Positions 7,099 through 11,232 of a stretch of 11,232 bases of DNA are shown here, in pieces. Both the position numbers and the translations under genes were made by a program. The notes under the pieces were generated by a model, which saw only the letters and a list, made by a program, of their open reading frames with translations, had not been told where the DNA came from and did no database searches. The DNA lies in contig DAOTVW010000174.1 in the NCBI GenBank assembly GCA_034436035.1, positions 1 to 11,232 on the forward strand, in the 5' to 3' direction. How positions within the stretch are numbered: the stretch's first letter is position 1; every line of letters begins with the position of its first letter. Source of the DNA: UBA4823 sp034436035 (lineage in GTDB: Bacteria > Chloroflexota > Anaerolineae > Anaerolineales > UBA4823).

Positions 7099-8067
7099 TT
7101 ATAAACCCCTTTCGCCACGAATATAAGGCAAACCCAAAGCAGCAGGCGCACCAATTCGTTTGCGAATCGCCTCGCGCGAGCCTATGACGAGAACAATAAT
7201 CGTAAAGGCATACGGTAACATCTGCAAGAAGAATCCCCAATAGGGATTGTAATAAAACGGATTCTTCATCCCAAACAAAACCATTGGTCCTTGAATATCG
7301 AGGATTAACCTGCGTAAGGCGCCAAAAATATAGGAACCAAACGCGGCTCGAAAAGGATCCCACTGCGCGAAAATCACCAATCCGACTGCAATCCATCCCT
7401 GGCCTGCTGTGGTCATTTCACTAAACCACCCCGGCGCAACAGCCAGGCTGATTGTTGCACCAGCTAAACCAGCCAGCACTCCTCCCACAAAAACATAGAA
7501 ATAACGCTGCCGATAGATATTGATTCCCAAAGAATCGGCTGCGGCAGGATATTCGCCAACTGCTCGTAAATTAAGCCCCGGACGGGTATAGTTGATGTAA
7601 TACCAGCTGAGTGGGATAAGCAAATAACCAATGTAGACCAGTACACTATGACGAGCAAAAAAAATCGTACCTAGAATCGGTATCTGAGATAGGAGTGGGA
7701 TAGAAAATTTTGGAAGCAACGAGATCGTCCCCGCTTTACTTAATCCTTCACCCAAAACCAGACTCACACCCGTCGCAAGAAAGCCTAGCGCTAATCCACT
7801 CACTACCTGATCGGCTTGTAATTGGATTGCAATAAAGGCATGAATTTGACTGATTAATCCCGCAGCAATCATTGCAACAAGCAAACCTAACCAAGGGTTA
7901 CCGGTCTTTACCGCTGTGCTAAAAGCGCTCATTGCGCCTAACAACATCATTCCTTCTACACCCAGATTCATTACCCCAGAGCGTTCTGCAAAAATCTCTC
8001 CAATCGTTGCAAAAAGCAAAACGGTCCCGGTGGCTACACCAGCCTGCAAAATCGTAATAAAATCCAT
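7099..8067 (-). CDS. ABC transporter permease, NupQ/YufQ-like (second permease)
   Basis: A 322-residue inner-membrane permease of the BPD_transp_2 family (ribose/galactose/nucleoside type). The family pattern is clear: IGEIFAERSGVMNLGVEGMML near the N-terminus and GEYPAAADSLGINI (usually GENPAAADAAGI) in the cytoplasmic loop that contacts the ATPase. About eight to nine hydrophobic segments are visible, followed by a basic tail. With the first permease it should form the heterodimeric channel of a BMP-dependent importer such as B. subtilis NupNOPQ. ATG at 8067 follows a near-perfect ribosome binding site, AGGAGG, which overlaps the TAG stop of the first permease. The gap is 8 bp, so the two permeases should be translated in step. 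Nucleosides are the likely cargo by family, but other BMP systems carry riboflavin or unknown ligands. Confidence 0.92.
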   Translation of the reverse strand: MDFITILQAGVATGTVLLFATIGEIFAERSGVMNLGVEGMMLLGAMSAFSTAVKTGNPWLGLLVAMIAAGLISQIHAFIAIQLQADQVVSGLALGFLATGVSLVLGEGLSKAGTISLLPKFSIPLLSQIPILGTIFFARHSVLVYIGYLLIPLSWYYINYTRPGLNLRAVGEYPAAADSLGINIYRQRYFYVFVGGVLAGLAGATISLAVAPGWFSEMTTAGQGWIAVGLVIFAQWDPFRAAFGSYIFGALRRLILDIQGPMVLFGMKNPFYYNPYWGFFLQMLPYAFTIIVLVIGSREAIRKRIGAPAALGLPYIRGERGL

Positions 8068-8075
8068 GCTACCTC

Positions 8076-9197
8076 CTAATCACGTCGCACAATGCGGATT
8101 TGATAGCGCAAGAAAAAGTCGCTGGCAATCAAACATACGAGGATAATTCCTTGGATCATTTTTGGTATCCCTGATGGTTGGATTTCCCTACCAGCCAAGA
8201 TAAGTGCGCCAAATAAAATCGAGACGAGAATTACAGCAAAAGGATTCAACTTCGCTAACCAGGCTACAATGATTCCGGTGAATCCATAGCCCGGAGAAAT
8301 TGCCCCTTGTAAACGATGGACTACCCCAGTGATCTCCGACATACCCGCTAATCCTGCTAACGCGCCAGAGAACATCATCACAAGGATAGTGTTGCGCGTA
8401 ATATTCAAACCAGCATATCGGGCTGCCTGAGGATTATCACCAATCAAGCGAATTTCATACCCCCAACGGCTGCGATAGAGAATAAACCACACTAAAATAC
8501 TGGCTAATATACCAAATAATAAACCAAGATGGGTGGTCAAACCACGAAAAGCAGGGATCTCTTTTGCATAATCCGCTAATCTAGGCAGCCAGGCCGTTTT
8601 CGGAAACACTTTGCTCATCTGGAAACCGCTCTCACTCCAAACAGCATAAATGAAAAAATTGTTCCAGGCGACGGCGATGTAGTTCATCATCAGGGTGGAA
8701 ATGATCTCATTGACGTTATATTTTGCTTTCAGGAAGCCAGGGATAAAGCCCCAGAGCGCTCCCATTAAGATGCCCGCCACCATCATTACCGGAATGAAAA
8801 TCCACGGGGAGGTATCAGCCGGTAACAATGGAGTGAGAACCACAGCGCTCGCCCCAAACGCCCCGAGGAAAAACTGACCCTCAGCGCCGATATTCCACAA
8901 ACGGGCGCGGAACGCAATGGAACAAGCCAAGCCAACCAAAATTAATGGCGTTGCTTTCACTAGCGTATCCGAAAAAACGCCAACACTGCCAAAGGACGCT
9001 TTCGCAATGTGGATGTACGATTTTATCGCATCACCGCCAGCAATTTGAATTAGAACCCCACTGATGATCAATGCCACAATGATCGCCAACAAAGAAATGA
9101 GAAATGGCACCGCACGTCCAGGCTCTTTTAATCTTTTTTCAAACACAATCCGATAAGGAAAAGGAGAGGAAGGGTTATCTATTGGCTTCACTGCCAT
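8076..9197 (-). CDS. ABC transporter permease, NupP/YufP-like (first permease)
   Basis: A 373-residue inner-membrane permease of the BPD_transp_2 family. It has a short basic cytoplasmic N-terminus (about 28 residues), then a first helix near residues 31-53. The family signature LWNIGAEGQFFLGAFGA follows at about 104-120, and the coupling-loop motif GDNPQAARYAGLNI lies in the C-terminal half. Around nine or ten hydrophobic segments are present. Its length and extended N-terminus match the larger of the two permeases in NupNOPQ-type nucleoside importers. It starts with ATG at 9197, 1 bp after the ATPase stop; its ribosome binding site CAGGAG lies inside the end of the ATPase gene, 9 bases before the start. 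It ends with TAG at 8076-8078, embedded in the ribosome binding site of the second permease. Confidence 0.92.
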   Translation of the reverse strand: MAVKPIDNPSSPFPYRIVFEKRLKEPGRAVPFLISLLAIIVALIISGVLIQIAGGDAIKSYIHIAKASFGSVGVFSDTLVKATPLILVGLACSIAFRARLWNIGAEGQFFLGAFGASAVVLTPLLPADTSPWIFIPVMMVAGILMGALWGFIPGFLKAKYNVNEIISTLMMNYIAVAWNNFFIYAVWSESGFQMSKVFPKTAWLPRLADYAKEIPAFRGLTTHLGLLFGILASILVWFILYRSRWGYEIRLIGDNPQAARYAGLNITRNTILVMMFSGALAGLAGMSEITGVVHRLQGAISPGYGFTGIIVAWLAKLNPFAVILVSILFGALILAGREIQPSGIPKMIQGIILVCLIASDFFLRYQIRIVRRD

Positions 9198-9198
9198 G

Positions 9199-10761
9199 TT
9201 ATTTCACTCCTGTTTGGATTTTCTCCAGAGGGGTTCCAGTCATCATTAGACCGATTTTCTCTATATCACCATCGACTACTTCACCCATGATCTTCCCCTC
9301 ATAGATGACCAGTATCCGATCGCTCAAGGCAAGCAGTTCCTCAAGTTCTTCGGAGATGAGCAAGATCGCTGACCCGGCTTCTCTTTGTGCTAGCAGCAAT
9401 CTTTGAATTCCTTCGATAGCACCCACATCTAATCCTCGGGTGGGCTGAACAGCTACCAATAAAGTTGGGTTACCTGAAATTTCTCGCGCTAATATTACTC
9501 GCTGTAGATTTCCACCCGACAATAGACGCGCGGGGGTCTGCACACTTGGAACAATAATTTCATAGGTTTCTTTTAATCGAGTGGCAAAATCTGTTGCCTG
9601 GTTCATGTCAATCATCCAACCTCTGCCAATGGGAGGTTGGCGATATTTTTTCATTATTACGTTATCGGTTATGCTCAAATTCGGCGAGGTACCCACATGG
9701 GTTCGATCTTCAGGGATATGACCTAAACCATGCTTGATACCATATCCAGCGGGTTGATTGGTGATATCAACGCCATTCAAATAAATTTTCCCCTTTGTAC
9801 ACTTTCGTAACCCGGTAATTACTTGGGCTAATTCACGTTGACCATTACCCGCTACCCCAGCTAAACCAACAATTTCACCGGCGCGAACTTCAAAAGAAAC
9901 TCCCTGTAAAGCAGCCAGACCTTTATCATTTTCCGCACAAAGATCTTCCACTTTTAGGACAACTGCTCCTGCCTCTTGGGGTTTTTTCTCCAAGCGGAAT
10001 AATACCTCACGCCCAACCATCAATCGAGCCAGTTCCTGAATAGTTACATTTTTCGCTGGGATTCCAGCAGCGGTTACCTTACCTTTGCTCAAAACGGTTA
10101 CCCGATCGGCTATTGCCATTACTTCGGGTAATTTGTGACTGATAAAAATGATGGATTTCCCTTCGGAAACCATCTTTCGTAATGTCTCGAATAATGTTTC
10201 AATTTCCTGAGGAGCCAATACGGCGGTTGGTTCATCCATTACTAGTATATCTGCCCCCCGATACAGCATTTTTAAGATCTCAACCCGCTGTTGTTCACCT
10301 ACCGAAAGTTGCCAAATCTTGGCTCGAGGATCCACTTTTAAACCAAACCGTTCTCCTAAATCTTCCACAACTCGATCATATTCGGATAATTTCATAAAGA
10401 AGCGCGGTTTGTCCAATCCTAAAAGGATATTTTCCGTTACGGTCTGCGAAGGAACCAACATAAAATGTTGGTGAATCATTCCAATGCCAGCCTGGATTGC
10501 ATCTTTTGGTGAATGAAAATCAACCTTTTTACCCTTAATAATAATCGTACCGGCTTCCGGACGATACAAGCCAGCCAGGATATTCATTAAAGTGCTCTTC
10601 CCGGCTCCGTTTTCACCCAATAACGCATGAATTTCCCCTTTAAGAAGGGTAAAGTCGACATGATCATTCGCTAACACGCCTGGAAATCGCTTCACGATTC
10701 CACGCATTTCGACAACAGGAAGTGTATTTTCTGGTTGATCTGCGGTTTTTTTTACATCCAT
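9199..10761 (-). CDS. ABC transporter ATP-binding protein, two-domain sugar/nucleoside type (NupO/YufO-like)
   Basis: A 520-residue fused double ATPase for the BMP-type importer. The first domain has a full Walker A (GENGAGKST, 49-57), Q-loop region with HQHFMLVP (97-104), signature LSVGEQQR (152-159), Walker B ILVMDEP (172-178) and switch His in ISHK (207-210). The second domain has a degenerate Walker A, GVAGNGQRE (302-310), lacking the Lys-Ser/Thr. It keeps a signature LSGGNLQR (414-421), but its Walker B region reads LLVAVQPTRGLD (434-445) with Gln in place of the catalytic Glu. This asymmetry is normal for the RbsA/MglA/NupO family: one functional and one degenerate site, so it is not damage. 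ATG at 10761 is preceded by AGGA with 8 bases of spacing. A strong terminator lies between it and the binding-protein gene. The stop is 1 bp before the first permease. Confidence 0.95.
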   Translation of the reverse strand: MDVKKTADQPENTLPVVEMRGIVKRFPGVLANDHVDFTLLKGEIHALLGENGAGKSTLMNILAGLYRPEAGTIIIKGKKVDFHSPKDAIQAGIGMIHQHFMLVPSQTVTENILLGLDKPRFFMKLSEYDRVVEDLGERFGLKVDPRAKIWQLSVGEQQRVEILKMLYRGADILVMDEPTAVLAPQEIETLFETLRKMVSEGKSIIFISHKLPEVMAIADRVTVLSKGKVTAAGIPAKNVTIQELARLMVGREVLFRLEKKPQEAGAVVLKVEDLCAENDKGLAALQGVSFEVRAGEIVGLAGVAGNGQRELAQVITGLRKCTKGKIYLNGVDITNQPAGYGIKHGLGHIPEDRTHVGTSPNLSITDNVIMKKYRQPPIGRGWMIDMNQATDFATRLKETYEIIVPSVQTPARLLSGGNLQRVILAREISGNPTLLVAVQPTRGLDVGAIEGIQRLLLAQREAGSAILLISEELEELLALSDRILVIYEGKIMGEVVDGDIEKIGLMMTGTPLEKIQTGVK

Positions 10762-10792
10762 AAAAATTTCCTGGCTAAAAAGATTGCAGTAG

Positions 10793-10830
10793 GAAAAAAC
10801 GGGGGGCAGAACATCTTGTTCGTGCCCCCC
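10793..10830 (-). terminator. Strong intrinsic terminator / attenuator between bmp and the ATPase gene
   Basis: On the minus strand, GGGGGGCA (10823-10830) pairs with TGCCCCCC (10801-10808). The stem continues, after one bulged C, with GAAC/GTTC around a 5-base loop. The stem is followed by G and then TTTTTT (10794-10799). It starts 12 bases after the binding-protein stop and ends about 30 bases before the ATPase start. Its position inside the importer operon suggests partial termination, giving more binding protein than membrane components. Confidence 0.92.
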
Positions 10831-10842
10831 ACAAAGAATTTA

Positions 10843-11232
10843 TTATTGAGAGAGTTTCGGCAATTCCGCGTTAATTCCTTCCGCCCACCAGTACATGCAG
10901 TACTTGCACTCTAATCCAGGGGCTCCAGGCGGGAATTGATCCAGATCAGCTTGTTGTAACTTTTCGCCTTCTGGGACAACAATATTTCCTTGGTTATCTT
11001 TAATGGGGCCAGAGAAGACATCAAAGCGTGTAAATTGACCAGCCAGCATTTTTGCTAAGGTGTCTTTGACCATTGTCAAAACATCCGCCGGTAATTCTTT
11101 TTCGCCTTTGGTCAGTTCCTGACCTTCCATAAATCCGAACAGACCCAAACCGCCGCTATCGGCATCAAAATAATCCCAACCGGGTTTGTAGGTTCCATCA
11201 ATCACGCCTTGCGTAATTTTGGCGTAAACAGG
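10843..11232 (-). CDS. BMP-family (PnrA/NupN-like) ABC substrate-binding protein, C-terminal part only
   Basis: The last 129 residues of a longer protein; the N-terminus with its expected lipoprotein signal lies beyond the window. The visible part begins in a segment reading KITQGVIDGTYKPG and contains FDVFSGPIKDNQGNIVVPEGE, both typical of the C-terminal lobe of BMP-family solute-binding proteins (B. subtilis NupN, Treponema PnrA). It ends with a WWAEGI-x-x-x-LP segment that matches the family's usual W-x-VEG-x-x-x-x-IP ending. These extracytoplasmic lipoproteins capture purine or pyrimidine nucleosides and deliver them to the permeases encoded next in this operon. An unusual feature is C-K-Y-C at 10897-10908, close to the C-terminus. 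A strong terminator follows the stop. Family assignment is solid from both motifs and context; the ligand is inferred. Confidence 0.9.
   Translation of the reverse strand, partial: PVYAKITQGVIDGTYKPGWDYFDADSGGLGLFGFMEGQELTKGEKELPADVLTMVKDTLAKMLAGQFTRFDVFSGPIKDNQGNIVVPEGEKLQQADLDQFPPGAPGLECKYCMYWWAEGINAELPKLSQ

Noticed and set aside
7037..7396. Minus-strand frame of 119 codons spanning the thrC/permease junction
   Set aside because: It overlaps the well-supported 3' end of the second permease and 5' end of thrC in another frame; its sequence shows no domain.
9199..9860. Degenerate second nucleotide-binding domain of the ATPase as a sign of gene decay
   Set aside because: Loss of the Walker A lysine and catalytic glutamate in the second half is usual for this double-ATPase family.
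1..11232. Defence system, phage or mobile-element cargo
   Set aside because: No transposase, integrase, nuclease, methylase or toxin gene was found; all genes but one or two belong to recognised metabolic or transport families.

Overview
The window holds ten genes, all on the minus strand, packed almost end to end. Read in the direction of transcription (high to low coordinates) they are: the 3' end of a BMP-family substrate-binding protein gene; a two-domain ABC ATPase; two BPD_transp_2-type permeases; threonine synthase; a GtrB/DPM1-like family 2 glycosyltransferase with a two-helix membrane tail; a fold-type II PLP enzyme of unknown substrate; a small soluble protein of unknown function; a dihydropyrimidinase/D-hydantoinase; and a multi-spanning membrane protein that runs off the low end and resembles a divergent NuoL/M/N-type subunit. 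No rRNA, tRNA, CRISPR array or insertion sequence was seen, and no credible plus-strand gene.

The organism is probably an uncultured or environmental member of Chloroflexota, class Anaerolineae. This is an inference from the moderate base composition, the look of the proteins (especially the unknown protein at 2635-3195 and the PLP enzyme) and the gene mixture; no phylogenetic marker is present to prove it.

Region 1 (7099-11232) encodes a complete BMP/NupN-NupOPQ-like importer, probably for nucleosides or related heterocycles. A strong intrinsic terminator (about 10793-10830) sits between the binding-protein gene and the ATPase gene, so the binding protein is probably made in excess and the membrane parts by read-through. 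The ATPase and first permease are 1 bp apart, and the Shine-Dalgarno of the second permease overlaps the stop codon of the first.

Region 2 (4866-7077) continues without a clear break: threonine synthase follows the second permease after 21 bp, and the glycosyltransferase follows threonine synthase after 1 bp. A weak hairpin lies after the glycosyltransferase.

Region 3 (1-4789) begins with the PLP enzyme, which has a good Shine-Dalgarno. It is followed by a 127-bp gap almost filled by a nested inverted repeat, then the unknown protein, dihydropyrimidinase (19 bp later) and the membrane protein (7 bp later). The nucleoside-type importer and dihydropyrimidinase suggest salvage or breakdown of pyrimidines or hydantoins, but they are separated by unrelated genes, so that link is only a suggestion.

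Most of the window is ordinary housekeeping and transport. The items most worth a second look are the nested inverted repeat at 3211-3319, the NuoM/N-like protein that seems to have lost its usual proton-channel residues, and the unknown protein with a PUA/EVE-like sequence pattern.
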